DNA from: Stenotrophomonas sp. SAU14A_NAIMI4_5
Lineage (GTDB): Bacteria; Pseudomonadota; Gammaproteobacteria; Xanthomonadales; Xanthomonadaceae
Assembly (NCBI RefSeq): GCF_003086795.1
Contig: NZ_CP026003.1
Span: 888,503-952,502 of the forward strand
DNA length: 64,000 nucleotides
Direction: 5' to 3'
The number at the start of each line of letters is the position of its first letter. Positions within the stretch are counted from its first letter, which is position 1. The position numbers were made by a program, and so were the translations under genes. Below are positions 26,984 through 36,076 of this stretch, in pieces. The notes under the pieces are model-generated. The model did not search any database and had not been told where the DNA came from. It saw nothing but the letters and a program-made list of their open reading frames with translations.

Positions 26984-28735
26984 ATGTCCCAGGTTTCGCA
27001 ACCGCGCCTGCGCAAGTCGTGGGTGGTTCTCAGTGCTTCCGTCGTCACCTCCCTGCTGCTGGCCGCCCCGGCCTTCGCTGGCGATGTCCAGCTCAGCGGG
27101 TTGAAGTCCGCGCCGGTGCACCAGCAGTTCATCGTCAAGTTCAAGGACGGCAACCAGCTGGTGGCCAACACCACCGCACTGGCCTCGTCGCTGAAGACCG
27201 CCGCCGCCGGCCTGCCCAGCGCCCAGGGTCGCGCCCTCGGCCTGCAGCAGGTCCGCCGCCTGGCCACCGGTCCGAGTGTGGTGCGCTCCGACCGCGCGCT
27301 GGACCAGGCCGAATCCGAGCTGCTGATGCGCAAGCTCGCCGCTGATCCGAACGTCGAGTACGTGGAAGTCGACCAGATCATGCGTGCCACGCTGACCCCC
27401 AACGACGCCCGCCTCAGCGAGCAGTGGGGCTTCGGCACCTCCAGTGCCTCGATCAACGTGCGCCCGGCCTGGGACAAGGCCACCGGCACCGGCGTGGTCG
27501 TGGCCGTCATCGATACCGGCATCACCAGCCACCCGGACCTGAACGCCAACATCCTGCCCGGCTACGACTTCATCAGCGATGCCGCGATGGCACGCGATGG
27601 CGGTGGCCGCGACAACAACCCGAACGACGAAGGTGACTGGTACGCCGCCAACGAGTGCGGCGCCGGCTACCCCGCGTCCGACTCCAGCTGGCACGGTACC
27701 CACGTGGCCGGCACCATCGCCGCGGTGACCAACAACAGCACCGGCGTGGCCGGTACCGCCTTCAACGCCAAGGTCGTGCCGGTGCGTGTGCTCGGCAAAT
27801 GCGGCGGCTATACCTCCGACATCGTCGATGCCATCACCTGGGCCTCGGGTGGCACGGTCAGCGGCGTGCCGGCCAATGCCAACCCGGCCGAGGTCATCAA
27901 CATGTCGCTGGGTGGCGGCGGCACGTGCTCGACCACCTACCAGAACGCCATCAACGGCGCGGTCGGCCGTGGCACCACCGTGGTGGTGGCCGCCGGCAAC
28001 GAGTCGTCCAACGTCTCCACCTCGGTACCGGCCAACTGCGCCAACGTCGTGGCGGTCGCTGCGGTGACCTCGGCCGGCGCCAAGGCCAGCTTCTCCAACT
28101 ACGGCACCGGCATCGACATCTCCGCGCCGGGCGCTAACATCCTCTCGACCCTCAACACCGGCACCACGGTGCCGGCCAGCGCGACCTACGCGTCCTACAA
28201 CGGTACTTCGATGGCTGCGCCGCACGTGGCCGGCGTCGTGGCGCTGATGCAGTCGGTGGCGCCCTCGCCGCTGAGCCCGGCGCAGGTGGAAAGCATCATC
28301 AAGAGCACTGCGCGTGCACTGCCGGGCGCCTGCTCGGGCGGCTGCGGCGCGGGCATCATCGATGCCGATGCGGCGGTCACCGCGGCCATCAACGGCACCG
28401 GCGGCGGCACCAACCCGAACCCGGGTGGCACGGTGCTGCAGAACAACGTCCCGGTGACCGGCCTGGGCGCGGCCAGCGGTGCCTCGCTCAGCTACACGGT
28501 GCAGGTGCCGGCCGGCCGTTCACAGCTGCGCGTGGCGATCAGTGGCGGCAGCGGTGATGCCGACCTGTACGTGCGCCAGGGCAGCGCCCCGACCGACACG
28601 ACCTACACCTGCCGCCCGTACCTGAGCGGCAACAACGAAACCTGCACCATCAACAACCCCGCCGCCGGCACCTGGCACGTCCGGGTGAAGGGGTACAGCA
28701 CCTTCTCGGGCGTCAGCCTCAACGCCCAGTACTGA
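26984..28735 (+). CDS. Secreted subtilisin-like serine protease (S8) with C-terminal PPC domain
   Basis: An exported protease precursor of 583 aa. The signal peptide (VVLSASVVTSLLLAAPAFA) is cut near residue 32. A propeptide inhibitor-type segment follows (HQQFIVKFKDG to about residue 135). The catalytic triad is Asp177 (AVIDTG), His237 (SSWHGTH) and Ser409 (NGTSMAAPH), with oxyanion Asn339. A bacterial pre-peptidase C-terminal (PPC) domain spans about residues 495-583. PPC domains are often cleaved after secretion. It resembles the extracellular StmPr-type proteases of S. maltophilia, which are secreted by a type II system, but I cannot say which paralogue it is. A good terminator follows. 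Confidence 0.94.
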   Translation: MSQVSQPRLRKSWVVLSASVVTSLLLAAPAFAGDVQLSGLKSAPVHQQFIVKFKDGNQLVANTTALASSLKTAAAGLPSAQGRALGLQQVRRLATGPSVVRSDRALDQAESELLMRKLAADPNVEYVEVDQIMRATLTPNDARLSEQWGFGTSSASINVRPAWDKATGTGVVVAVIDTGITSHPDLNANILPGYDFISDAAMARDGGGRDNNPNDEGDWYAANECGAGYPASDSSWHGTHVAGTIAAVTNNSTGVAGTAFNAKVVPVRVLGKCGGYTSDIVDAITWASGGTVSGVPANANPAEVINMSLGGGGTCSTTYQNAINGAVGRGTTVVVAAGNESSNVSTSVPANCANVVAVAAVTSAGAKASFSNYGTGIDISAPGANILSTLNTGTTVPASATYASYNGTSMAAPHVAGVVALMQSVAPSPLSPAQVESIIKSTARALPGACSGGCGAGIIDADAAVTAAINGTGGGTNPNPGGTVLQNNVPVTGLGAASGASLSYTVQVPAGRSQLRVAISGGSGDADLYVRQGSAPTDTTYTCRPYLSGNNETCTINNPAAGTWHVRVKGYSTFSGVSLNAQY

Positions 28736-28756
28736 GCCCAAGTCCCTCTCCAAGGG

Positions 28757-28788
28757 CACGCCCCGGCTTCGGCCGGGGTGTTTTTTTG
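28757..28788 (+). terminator. Rho-independent terminator of the protease gene
   Basis: Stem CCCCGGC-TTC-GCCGGGG with a tail of seven T residues, 22 bp after the stop codon. Confidence 0.9.
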
Positions 28789-28802
28789 GCACTACGGGTT
28801 CT

Positions 28803-29288
28803 TCAGACCGACTCGAAGCGGTTCGCCGCCACGTTCTTGCGCACGTGCTGCGGGTCGAAGATGCGGCCGTTCATCGCGATGTACACGCCGGTGGGCAGCG
28901 ACTGCACTGCACCGATCGCACAGCCGATGTTGAACTCCGCATCCGAACCACGGAAGCGGGCCGGGCTCAGCGCACCGGTCATCACGATGGTCTTGTCCGG
29001 GATCGTCGCCAGCACCTGGCCGGTCTGCACCATCGAATCGGTGCCGTGGGTGACCAGCACGTGGCGGGTCGCCTGCGCGGCGATGGTCGCGCGGATCAGC
29101 TCGCGGTCGTCATCGTTGATGTGCAGCGAATCCTTGCGCAGGATCGGAATGACGTTGAAGCGGAAGGTCACCCCCAGCTCCCGCAGGATCATGCCGATCT
29201 GCGGATCACCGATCTGGTAGTCCGACTTGTCGTCGAAGTAGATCTTGTCGATCGTGCCACCGGTGGTGACGACCAGGAGCTCTTCCAT
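28803..29288 (-). CDS. Short asparaginase-like protein (N-terminal domain only)
   Basis: A 161-aa protein matching only the N-terminal domain of type I/II L-asparaginases. Both active-site regions of that domain are present: VVTTGGTIDKIY with the nucleophile Thr, and THGTDSMVQTG with the second Thr-Asp pair. Full-length asparaginases are about 330 aa and complete the active site from the C-terminal domain of a neighbour. Short forms like this occur in many proteobacteria and are normally not truncated by mutation. The frame is intact, with Asp/Glu-rich internal segments and no frameshift at the end. The start is uncertain; ATG at 29288, 29291 and 29297 are all possible. Confidence 0.85.
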   Translation of the reverse strand: MEELLVVTTGGTIDKIYFDDKSDYQIGDPQIGMILRELGVTFRFNVIPILRKDSLHINDDDRELIRATIAAQATRHVLVTHGTDSMVQTGQVLATIPDKTIVMTGALSPARFRGSDAEFNIGCAIGAVQSLPTGVYIAMNGRIFDPQHVRKNVAANRFESV

Positions 29289-29367
29289 CATGTGCATGCG
29301 CGAAACCAGGACAGGTACAGCGGCGCGGGGCCGGGAACACAGATGATACGACCCGGCGGCCGCAGCG

Positions 29368-29703
29368 TCAGCGTCGCTTGCTGAAGCGGGCGCGCAGCCC
29401 CGGCAGGCTGGCGGCGAAGATCACCAGCAGGGCCAGGCCGATCTCGATCAGCGCCAGCCAGCGGGTCTCGGGGTGGCTCCAGGCGCTCATCACCCCGTGG
29501 CTGAACCAGCCCAGGGCCAGGACCGAGGCCCAGAACCCGGCCTTGCGCCAGCCCAGGCGCAGGGCGATGGCCAGCGCCAGCGGCGGCGCGGTGAACACCA
29601 GCTGGGTGGCCAGCCAGTGCTTGTCATTGATGAACCAGCCTACGTACAGCGCTGCCAGCCCCAGCAGGGCGAGCAGCAGGACCGTGCGCGGCGCGGTGTT
29701 CAT
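29368..29703 (-). CDS. DUF2069 membrane protein
   Basis: A 111-aa inner-membrane protein with four hydrophobic segments. The arrangement GWFINDKHWLATQLVFTAPP, then GWRKAGFWASVLALGWFSHGVM and a final WLALIEIGLALLVIFAA matches DUF2069. Its function is unknown. The start codon overlaps the wrbA stop codon by 4 bp (29700-29703), so it is coupled to wrbA. The C-terminus is basic (LRARFSKRR). Confidence 0.85.
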   Translation of the reverse strand: MNTAPRTVLLLALLGLAALYVGWFINDKHWLATQLVFTAPPLALAIALRLGWRKAGFWASVLALGWFSHGVMSAWSHPETRWLALIEIGLALLVIFAASLPGLRARFSKRR

Positions 29704-30293
29704 CGGGCCAGCCGCTGTGCGATGTCGGCCACACGACGGCCCAGCGCGCGGGCCAGCACGGCCTCGTCGTCGGTCGGCTGCGGGTCGTCGGCGGCACCGG
29801 CCACGTGGCTGGCGCCATACGGCGTACCGCCGCTGGTGGTGTGGCTCAGCGCCGGCTCGGTGAAGGGGATGCCGACGATCAGGCAGCCGTGGTGCAGCAG
29901 CGGCACCTGCATCGACAGCAGGGTCGATTCCTGGCCGCCGTGCATCGAGGCGGTGGAGGTGAACACCCCGGCCGGCTTGCCGGCGAGGGTGCCATTGACC
30001 CACTCGGCGCCCAGGCCATCGAGGAAATGCTTCACCGGCGCGGCCATGTTGCCGAAGCGGGTGGGGCTGCCCAGCAGCACGCCCTGGCACTCGGCCAGGT
30101 CCTGCACGTTCACGTAGGGCGCGCCGTCATCGGGTACCGGCGGCTGCGCGGTCTGGGTCACCGCGGCCACCGGCGGCACCGTGCGCAGGCGCGCGGTCAT
30201 GCCCGGCACCTCGCCGATGCCCCGCGCGATCTGGCGCGCCAGCCGTGCCACCGAACCGCCCCGGCTGTAGTACAGCACCAGAATCTCGCCCAT
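29700..30293 (-). CDS. wrbA: NAD(P)H:quinone oxidoreductase WrbA
   Basis: A flavodoxin-like FMN protein that reduces quinones by two electrons and so avoids semiquinone radicals. The 197-aa chain has the FMN-phosphate loop YYSRGGSVARLA at residues 8-19. Next are GSPTRFGNMAAPVKHFLDG and FTSTASMHGGQESTLLSMQVPLLHHG, both hallmarks of the WrbA family. The C-terminus (RALGRRVADIAQRLA) is the usual helix. It is divergent from yihY and upstream of the DUF2069 gene. Confidence 0.93.
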   Translation of the reverse strand: MGEILVLYYSRGGSVARLARQIARGIGEVPGMTARLRTVPPVAAVTQTAQPPVPDDGAPYVNVQDLAECQGVLLGSPTRFGNMAAPVKHFLDGLGAEWVNGTLAGKPAGVFTSTASMHGGQESTLLSMQVPLLHHGCLIVGIPFTEPALSHTTSGGTPYGASHVAGAADDPQPTDDEAVLARALGRRVADIAQRLAR

Positions 30294-30370
30294 CGCGTGC
30301 AGGTCTCCTCATCGTGTGGATGCCAGTATGGCTATCCTGCATCGATTCCGCATCGGGTACCCTTGCGCCG

Positions 30371-31645
30371 ATGGAACCTCTGGATACGCTCAACCTGTGG
30401 ATGGAGCGCGCGCGGGATCGCGCACGGGCCGCCAGCTTCGGCCGCTTCCTCTGGCGCCGCTTCCTCGACGACCGCCTGTTCCAGGCAGCGGCGGCGCTGG
30501 CCTACACCACCGTGTTCGCGCTGGTGCCGCTGGCGATCGTGGTGTTCGGGGTGCTGTCGGCGTTCCCGGTGTTCGACCGCTGGAGCGACCAGCTCAGCGA
30601 CTACGTGTTCTCCAACTTCGTGCCCAGCGCCGCGCGCGCGGCCGAAGGCTACCTGCGGCAGTTCTCGGCCAGTGCCGGCCAGCTCACCGCCGCCGGCTTC
30701 ATTGCCCTGGTCGTCTCGCTGCTGATCACCCTCAACAGCGTCGAGGAAACCTTCAACCAGATCTGGCGCGTGGGCAGCACACGGCCCAAGCTGACCCGCT
30801 TCCTCGTCTACTGGACCGTGCTGACCCTCGGCGCGATGCTCGCGGCCGCTTCGCTGGCGGTGTCGGCACGGGTGTTCGCGATGCCGCTGTTCGGCACCCA
30901 GGAAGGTCGCTGGCTGGCCGACATCTCGCTGCGGCTGGCACCGGTGCTGATTGAATTCGTCTGCATCATGCTGATGTTCCGCGTGGTGCCGCACCACACG
31001 GTGAAGTGGCGGCATGCGATTCCCGGCGCGGTGCTGGCGGCGGTGCTGCTGGAACTGATCAAGTGGGGAATCGGTGCCTACCTGGGCAGCTTCCAGTCCT
31101 ACCAGAAGCTCTATGGCACGGTCGCCTTCGTGCCGATCCTGCTGCTGTGGATCTACCTGTGCTGGGTGGCGGTGCTGCTGGGTGCGTCGCTGGCCTCGTC
31201 CATGGCCGCCTTCCGCTACCAGCCGGTGGAACTGCGCCTGCCGCAGGGCTTCGAGTTCTATGGCCTGCTGCGCCTGCTCGGGCGCTTCCATTACGCGCGC
31301 GGCAAGGGCCGTGGCCTGGCCGACGATGAGATCCTGCGGCTGGAGCCGATGCTGACCGATTCGCTGCTGCAGGACCTGGCCTGCAACCTGCAGGACATCG
31401 GCCTGCTGCGCCGCGACGAACGCGGCGAATGGCTGCTGGCGCGCGACCTGGACCAGGTCAGCGTGGGCGACCTCTACGAATGCACCCAGCTGCGCATCCC
31501 GGTGTCCGAGCAGCATCTGCCGTACCGCGATGACAGCCTGGGCCAGGCCGCGTTGGCCGCCCTGGACGAACTTCGCCTGCCGCTGCGCGAGCGCCTCAAG
31601 CGCCGCGTCAGCGACATCTATCCTGATTACGGAGATACCCCATGA
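30371..31645 (+). CDS. yihY: YihY/UPF0761 family inner-membrane protein
   Basis: A 424-aa membrane protein of the YihY/BrkB family, once misnamed ribonuclease BN. It has about six hydrophobic segments in residues 35-280. The core motifs are QAAAALAYTTVFALVPLAI, LITLNSVEETFNQIWRV, and FQSYQKLYGTVAFVPILLLWIYLCW. A soluble C-terminal tail of about 140 residues (LLGRFHYARGKGRGLADDEI onward) may form a winged-helix-like domain, as in several proteobacterial members. The role is unknown. The start is at 30371; the next gene overlaps its stop codon. Confidence 0.9.
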   Translation: MEPLDTLNLWMERARDRARAASFGRFLWRRFLDDRLFQAAAALAYTTVFALVPLAIVVFGVLSAFPVFDRWSDQLSDYVFSNFVPSAARAAEGYLRQFSASAGQLTAAGFIALVVSLLITLNSVEETFNQIWRVGSTRPKLTRFLVYWTVLTLGAMLAAASLAVSARVFAMPLFGTQEGRWLADISLRLAPVLIEFVCIMLMFRVVPHHTVKWRHAIPGAVLAAVLLELIKWGIGAYLGSFQSYQKLYGTVAFVPILLLWIYLCWVAVLLGASLASSMAAFRYQPVELRLPQGFEFYGLLRLLGRFHYARGKGRGLADDEILRLEPMLTDSLLQDLACNLQDIGLLRRDERGEWLLARDLDQVSVGDLYECTQLRIPVSEQHLPYRDDSLGQAALAALDELRLPLRERLKRRVSDIYPDYGDTP

Positions 31646-32229
31646 TCCGCACGCCCCTGTTGAAGGCCCTGCCGCTGGCTCTGTTGCTGGCCCTGGCCGC
31701 CTGCAAGCCCGCGCAGGAACCGGCCCCGGCCAGCAGCGCACCGCCCGCCCAGGCACCGACGCCCGCGGCTCCGGCGACGGCGACGGCGGAGGGTGCGGAT
31801 GAGAACCCGGCCGAGCGCACCACGGCCGAGTTCCCGACCCTGAAGATGAAGGCCATCGACGGCAGCGACTACGACCTGGCCGCGCACCGTGGCAAGTGGG
31901 TGGTGGTGAACTTCTGGGCGACCTGGTGTGCACCGTGCCGCAAGGAGATGCCGGAGCTGTCGGCGCTGCACGCGATGCGCAGCAACATCGAAGTGGTGGG
32001 CCTGGCCTACGAGGACATCGAGACGCCGGAGATGCAGGCGTTCCTGGCCAAGCACCCGGTGACCTATCCGATCGTGGTGGTCGATCCGTTCGACCCGCCG
32101 GCCGACTTCGCGATTCCGCGCGGCCTGCCGCTGACGCACCTGATCGATCCGAATGGCAAGGTCGCGCACACGTTCCTGGGGCCGGTCACCGCCACCGACA
32201 TCGAACAGCAGATCGCTGCTGCAAGGTAG
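31642..32229 (+). CDS. TlpA-like thiol-disulfide oxidoreductase lipoprotein
   Basis: A periplasmic, membrane-anchored thioredoxin-fold protein of 195 aa. The signal sequence ends in a lipobox (LALAACKP, Cys21). A linker rich in Ala, Pro and Thr (about residues 22-60) follows. The redox site is WCAPC in [16 protein letters not shown] (about residue 95). The cis-Pro loop is likely [10 protein letters not shown]. Such proteins reduce disulfides for cytochrome maturation or stress repair, but the partner is not evident here. It overlaps the yihY stop codon by 4 bp. Its own TAG stop codon is the last three bases of a GTAG element. Confidence 0.9.
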   Translation: MIRTPLLKALPLALLLALAACKPAQEPAPASSAPPAQAPTPAAPATATAEGADENPAERTTAEFPTLKMKAIDGSDYDLAAHRGKWVVVNFWATWCAPCRKEMPELSALHAMRSNIEVVGLAYEDIETPEMQAFLAKHPVTYPIVVVDPFDPPADFAIPRGLPLTHLIDPNGKVAHTFLGPVTATDIEQQIAAAR

Positions 32230-32250
32230 AGTCGACCGTTGGTCGACTGC
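32226..32250 (+). repeat. GTAG palindromic element overlapping a stop codon
   Basis: GTAGAGTCGACC-GTT-GGTCGACT. The TAG of its first four bases is the stop codon of the TlpA-like gene. Confidence 0.75.
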
Positions 32251-32386
32251 TCCTCAAGCAGGCCGCAAGAACCCGCGCTGCGCGCGAGCGTTGGCCAACG
32301 GCGACTCTCCTCCGCTCTGCCCGGCGTCAACACCGTGTGGGCAACCGCTGCGCTACGCTCGGGCTTCCTTCCAGCGTGGTGCAACG

Positions 32387-33169
32387 ATGGGCAAGCTCAA
32401 GCGCAAGGAGTACGACGAACTGCTGCAGCCGCTGCAGCTGGAACTGACCGCGATGGCGCGCTGGGTACAGCACAGCGGGCAACGCCTGCTGGTGCTGTTC
32501 GAGGGCCGCGATACCGCCGGCAAGGGCGGCGCGATCCAGGCGATCAGCCAGCATCTCAACCCGCGCCAATGCCGGGTGGTCGCACTGCCGAAGCCGACCG
32601 ACCGCGAGTCGACGCAGTGGTATTTCCAGCGTTACGCCAGCCACCTGCCGGCGGCGGGCGAGATCGTGCTGATGGACCGCAGCTGGTACAACCGCGCCGG
32701 CGTGGAACGGGTGATGGGCTACTGCAGCGAGGCCGAGTACCAGCAGTTCCTGCACCAGGCACCGGTGTTCGAGCAGCTGCTGGTGGATGACGGCATCCTG
32801 CTGTTCAAGTACTGGCTGTGCGTGGACCAGGCGCAGCAGGAAAAGCGCTTCGAGGAGCGCCACAGCGATCCGCTGAAGGGCTGGAAGCTGTCGCCGGTGG
32901 ATCTGAAGTCACGCAGCAAGTACAGCGCCTACACCGAGGCGCGCGAGGCGATGCTGCGGGCAACGCATCGCGATGCGGCGCCGTGGACGCTGGTGGATTT
33001 CAACGACCAGCGGCTGGGGCGGTTGTCGCTGGTGCGCAATCTGCTGGACCGGCTGCCGGATACGCGGGTGGATGAGCCGGTGCTGGATCTGCCGAAGTTG
33101 AAGGGCAAACTGCATGTGGAGCACTACGACGTGCTGCGGCCGATCGAGGATTTTCCGCTCGAGGACTGA
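32387..33169 (+). CDS. ppk2: Polyphosphate kinase 2 family protein
   Basis: Uses polyphosphate to phosphorylate nucleotides; PPK2 enzymes typically make GTP or ATP from GDP or ADP. The 260-aa chain is one PPK2 domain. The Walker A is FEGRDTAGKGG (38-48). The conserved Walker B region is VLMDRSWYNRAGVERVMGYC, and the lid contains LKGWKLSPVDLKSRSKYSAYT. This length fits the class I single-domain type; the preference between ADP and GDP cannot be read directly. I use the ATG at 32387, because the upstream extension is SMAG and low-complexity sequence. It is convergent with the OGT-like gene. Confidence 0.92.
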   Translation: MGKLKRKEYDELLQPLQLELTAMARWVQHSGQRLLVLFEGRDTAGKGGAIQAISQHLNPRQCRVVALPKPTDRESTQWYFQRYASHLPAAGEIVLMDRSWYNRAGVERVMGYCSEAEYQQFLHQAPVFEQLLVDDGILLFKYWLCVDQAQQEKRFEERHSDPLKGWKLSPVDLKSRSKYSAYTEAREAMLRATHRDAAPWTLVDFNDQRLGRLSLVRNLLDRLPDTRVDEPVLDLPKLKGKLHVEHYDVLRPIEDFPLED

Positions 33170-33205
33170 GGGGGGCGGCAGGGCCGCGTCGTGGGAAGGC
33201 CCCGG

Positions 33206-33289
33206 GTAGGGTCGACCGTTGGTCGACCATCGCGCGCTGCGTGGGTTTTCGCGGCCCGCGCGGAGCAGTCGACCAACGGTCGACTCTAC
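33206..33289. repeat. Inverted pair of GTAG elements overlapping a stop codon
   Basis: A unit (GTAGGGTCGACC-GTT-GGTCGACC, 33206-33229) and an inverted copy ending CTAC at 33289 sit between convergent ppk2 and the OGT-like gene. The inverted copy supplies the TAG stop (complement of 33286-33288) of the OGT-like gene. Confidence 0.75.
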
Positions 33290-34989
33290 CCGGCCGCGTC
33301 TGCCCAACCGTGCTCGCGCGCCAAAGCCTGCAGCAGCGCGGACAGATCCGCGGCGAAGCCGGCCATGTCGAACATGCCGCTGCGGTCGCGCGCCTGCGCC
33401 AGCTCAGCGCGCAGCGCGGCCAGGGCCGTCGGGTCGTTGCCCAGCGCGCTGGCGGTGGCGATGAAGGCGGCATCGTCGGCCACGTTCATGTGTGCCAGGC
33501 CGAGGTGGTGGTTGAGGCTGCCGGCCACGCGCGCGGCGAAGGTGTCGCCGGGGCAGGTCAGCACCGGGCAGCCGGCCCACAGCGCATCGGAGGCGGTGGT
33601 GTGGGCGTTGTACGGGTGCGTGTCCAGGAACAGGTCGGCCAGCGCATAACGGGCGAGGTACTGCGGGTGCGGCAGCTTGGCCATGAACACCAGGCGTGCC
33701 GGATCCACGCCGGCGGCCTGTGCCGCCGCGCGCAGGCGTGCATCGGCCTGGCCCGGGCCGACCAGCAGCCACAGCACGCTGCCCGGCACCGCCTGCAGGA
33801 CCGCGAAGGCGCGGGCCATGCTGCGCGGGTTGAGCTTGTAGCTGTTGTTGAAGCAGCAGAACACCACGCCCTGCGCGGGCAGGCCGCAGTCGGCGCGCGT
33901 CGGTGCAGGTTCCAGCACGCGGGTGTTGTCGGAGGGCTGGAAGGCGCGCGGCAGGCGCAGCACGCGTTCGCTGTAATGCGGTTCCAGTGCCGGCGGCAGG
34001 GCGAAGGCATCGCCGACCACCGCATCCAGCCACGGTGCACCGGACGTGCCGGGGTAGGCCAGCCAGTTCAGCTGCAGCGGGGCAGGGCGCATCGCCAGCA
34101 CCTCCGGCGCACCGCCACCGCCCCAGCCCCGCAGGTCGAACAGCACGTCGATGCCCTGCGCGCGGATCCGTGCAGCGGTCTCGGCATGGCGTTGGCCGGC
34201 GACGTCGTGCAGGCGCGCCGCGGTCTGCAGGCGCTCGCGGATGCGGCTGCCATCATCGCGGTTCAGCGCGAACAGGTGCAGCTGCAGTGCCGGGTCGGCC
34301 TGCAGCTGCTCCAGCAGGGCCACGGTCAGCAGCCCGGTGGGGTGTGCACCGAATCCATTGGAGAGGAAGCCAACGCGCAGCGGGCCGCGTGCACGCACCG
34401 GCACCTTCGGCAGCGGGCGCACGGCTGCAGCCACCGCAGCGGCACGCATGCGGGCGCAGGCCAGCTGTTCGGCGGCGCTGGCGTCCTCGCTGAGGAAGGC
34501 GAACGGCTCGACCACGCCCTGGCCAGCGGTAACGGCGCCGCGCACCTGTGCGGCCAGCGCGTCCACGTCCTGCCAGTCACACAGGCGACGCTGCCAGGCC
34601 AGGCGCTGGGCGGCGATATACGGTTCACCGGGCAGCAGCGTGTGCGCGCGGCGATAGGCCGCGGCGGCACCTTCGGCATCGTCGGCATCTTCCAGCGCGT
34701 GGCCCAGCCACAGGGCGATGCCCGGGTGTTCCGGTGCCAGCGCCGAGGCCTGGCCGAGCAGCCGTGCCGCATCGGCGTGGGCGCCGACCATCCATGCCAC
34801 CCGGCCCAGCCGGGCCAGGGCTTCGGGATGGTTCGGGCGCAGCTGCAGGGCGCGCCGTGCGGCCTGTTCGCCGGCGGCGATATCACCGGCTTCAAGTTCC
34901 ACGTCGGCCAGCATCACCCAGGCGATGAAATCACCGGGCTGGCGTGCCAGCGCCTGCTGCAGTTGCTGTCGTTGCTGCCAGGCCGACAT
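33286..34989 (-). CDS. O-GlcNAc-transferase-like TPR protein (bacterial OGT homologue, GT41)
   Basis: A soluble 567-aa protein. The N-terminal half has TPR-like helices (EQAARRALQLRPNHPEALARLGRV, then LLGQASALAPEHPGIALWLG). The rest is a GT41 catalytic domain like eukaryotic SPINDLY and OGT. Key landmarks are GFLSNGFGAHPTG, LFDLRGWGGGGAPEVLAMRPAP, WLAYPGTSGAPW, CCFNNSYKLNP and DTHPYNAHTTASDALWAG. These closely match the Xanthomonas campestris OGT homologue, which is about 568 aa and served as a structural model of the family. Its protein substrates in bacteria are not established. It lies 4 bp downstream of prfA in the hemA operon. Its stop codon lies in a GTAG element. Confidence 0.9.
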   Translation of the reverse strand: MSAWQQRQQLQQALARQPGDFIAWVMLADVELEAGDIAAGEQAARRALQLRPNHPEALARLGRVAWMVGAHADAARLLGQASALAPEHPGIALWLGHALEDADDAEGAAAAYRRAHTLLPGEPYIAAQRLAWQRRLCDWQDVDALAAQVRGAVTAGQGVVEPFAFLSEDASAAEQLACARMRAAAVAAAVRPLPKVPVRARGPLRVGFLSNGFGAHPTGLLTVALLEQLQADPALQLHLFALNRDDGSRIRERLQTAARLHDVAGQRHAETAARIRAQGIDVLFDLRGWGGGGAPEVLAMRPAPLQLNWLAYPGTSGAPWLDAVVGDAFALPPALEPHYSERVLRLPRAFQPSDNTRVLEPAPTRADCGLPAQGVVFCCFNNSYKLNPRSMARAFAVLQAVPGSVLWLLVGPGQADARLRAAAQAAGVDPARLVFMAKLPHPQYLARYALADLFLDTHPYNAHTTASDALWAGCPVLTCPGDTFAARVAGSLNHHLGLAHMNVADDAAFIATASALGNDPTALAALRAELAQARDRSGMFDMAGFAADLSALLQALAREHGWADAAG

Positions 34990-34993
34990 CGGC

Positions 34994-36076
34994 TCAGCCC
35001 GCCGACAGCTGGGCCAGCGCGTCGACCTGGTGCTCGTGGCTCAGGCGCTGCAGCAGGGCGTCGAGGTCGCCGGACAGGACGTTGGGCAGGTCGTACAGGG
35101 TCAGCCCTTCCACGCGGTGGTCGGTGATCCTGCCCTGCGGGAAGTTGTAGGTGCGGATGCGCTGGCTGCGGTCGCCGCTGCCCACCTGCAAACGCCGCGA
35201 CTCGGCCTGCGCGGCGTCCTGGCGCTGGCGCTCGGCATCCAGCAGCTGCGCCTTCAGTCGCTTCATCGCCTTGTCGCGGTTCGCGTGCTGGCTGCGCTCG
35301 GTCTGGCATTCCACCACCACGCCGGTCGGCACGTGGGTGATGCGGATGGCCGATTCGGTCTTGTTGACGTGCTGGCCACCAGCGCCGGACGAGCGGTAGG
35401 TATCCACCCTGAGGTCGGCCGGGTTGATGACGATGTCATCGACCTCGTCGGCTTCGGGGATGATCGCCACGGTTGCCGCCGAGGTGTGGATGCGGCCCTG
35501 CGATTCGGTGGCCGGCACGCGCTGCACGCGGTGCGTGCCCGATTCGAACTTCAGGCGCGAGAACGCACCGCGACCGACCACGCGTGCCACCACTTCCTTG
35601 TAGCCGCCGTGTTCGCCGGGGCTGTCCGATTCGATCTCGACCTTCCAGCCCTGGCGCTCGGCATAGCGGGCGTACATGCGGAACAGGTCGCCGGCGAAGA
35701 TCGCCGCTTCGTCGCCGCCGGTACCGGCACGCACTTCCAGGAACAGGTTGCCCTCGTCGCGCGGGTCGCGCGGCACCAGCAGCAGGGCCAGTTCCTGTTC
35801 CAGCTCCTGCAGGCGGGCCTGGGCGGCAGCGATCTCCTCGTCGGCCAGCTCGCGCAGGTCGGGGTCGGCGCGCATGCCTTCGGCGGCGGCGAGGTCGGCC
35901 TTGGCACGGGCTTCGTCGGCCAGGGCGGTGGCGACCGGTTCAAGTTGGGCGAATTCGCGCGAAAGATCGCGGAAACGGTTGTTGTCGGCGACCACGTCGG
36001 GTTCGGCGAGCAGGCGTTCCAGTTCTTCGCGGCGCTCGGCCAGCGCTTCCAGCTTACGGCGCAGGGTCGGCGTCAT
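34994..36076 (-). CDS. prfA: Peptide chain release factor 1
   Basis: Recognises UAA and UAG stop codons and releases the finished protein at the ribosome. The 360-aa length is identical to E. coli RF1. The anticodon-like motif is PAT at 188-190. The catalytic GGQ is at 233-235 in [14 protein letters not shown], and its glutamine is the substrate of PrmC, also in this window. It overlaps the hemA end by 23 bp, as in the common gammaproteobacterial hemA-prfA pairing, and is 4 bp upstream of the OGT-like gene. Confidence 0.97.
   Translation of the reverse strand: MTPTLRRKLEALAERREELERLLAEPDVVADNNRFRDLSREFAQLEPVATALADEARAKADLAAAEGMRADPDLRELADEEIAAAQARLQELEQELALLLVPRDPRDEGNLFLEVRAGTGGDEAAIFAGDLFRMYARYAERQGWKVEIESDSPGEHGGYKEVVARVVGRGAFSRLKFESGTHRVQRVPATESQGRIHTSAATVAIIPEADEVDDIVINPADLRVDTYRSSGAGGQHVNKTESAIRITHVPTGVVVECQTERSQHANRDKAMKRLKAQLLDAERQRQDAAQAESRRLQVGSGDRSQRIRTYNFPQGRITDHRVEGLTLYDLPNVLSGDLDALLQRLSHEHQVDALAQLSAG

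Noticed and set aside
33206..33289. The GTAG pair after ppk2 as a simple bidirectional terminator
   Set aside because: It lacks U-runs, and the same sequences occur at non-terminal sites, so I list it as repeats, although it may reduce read-through.
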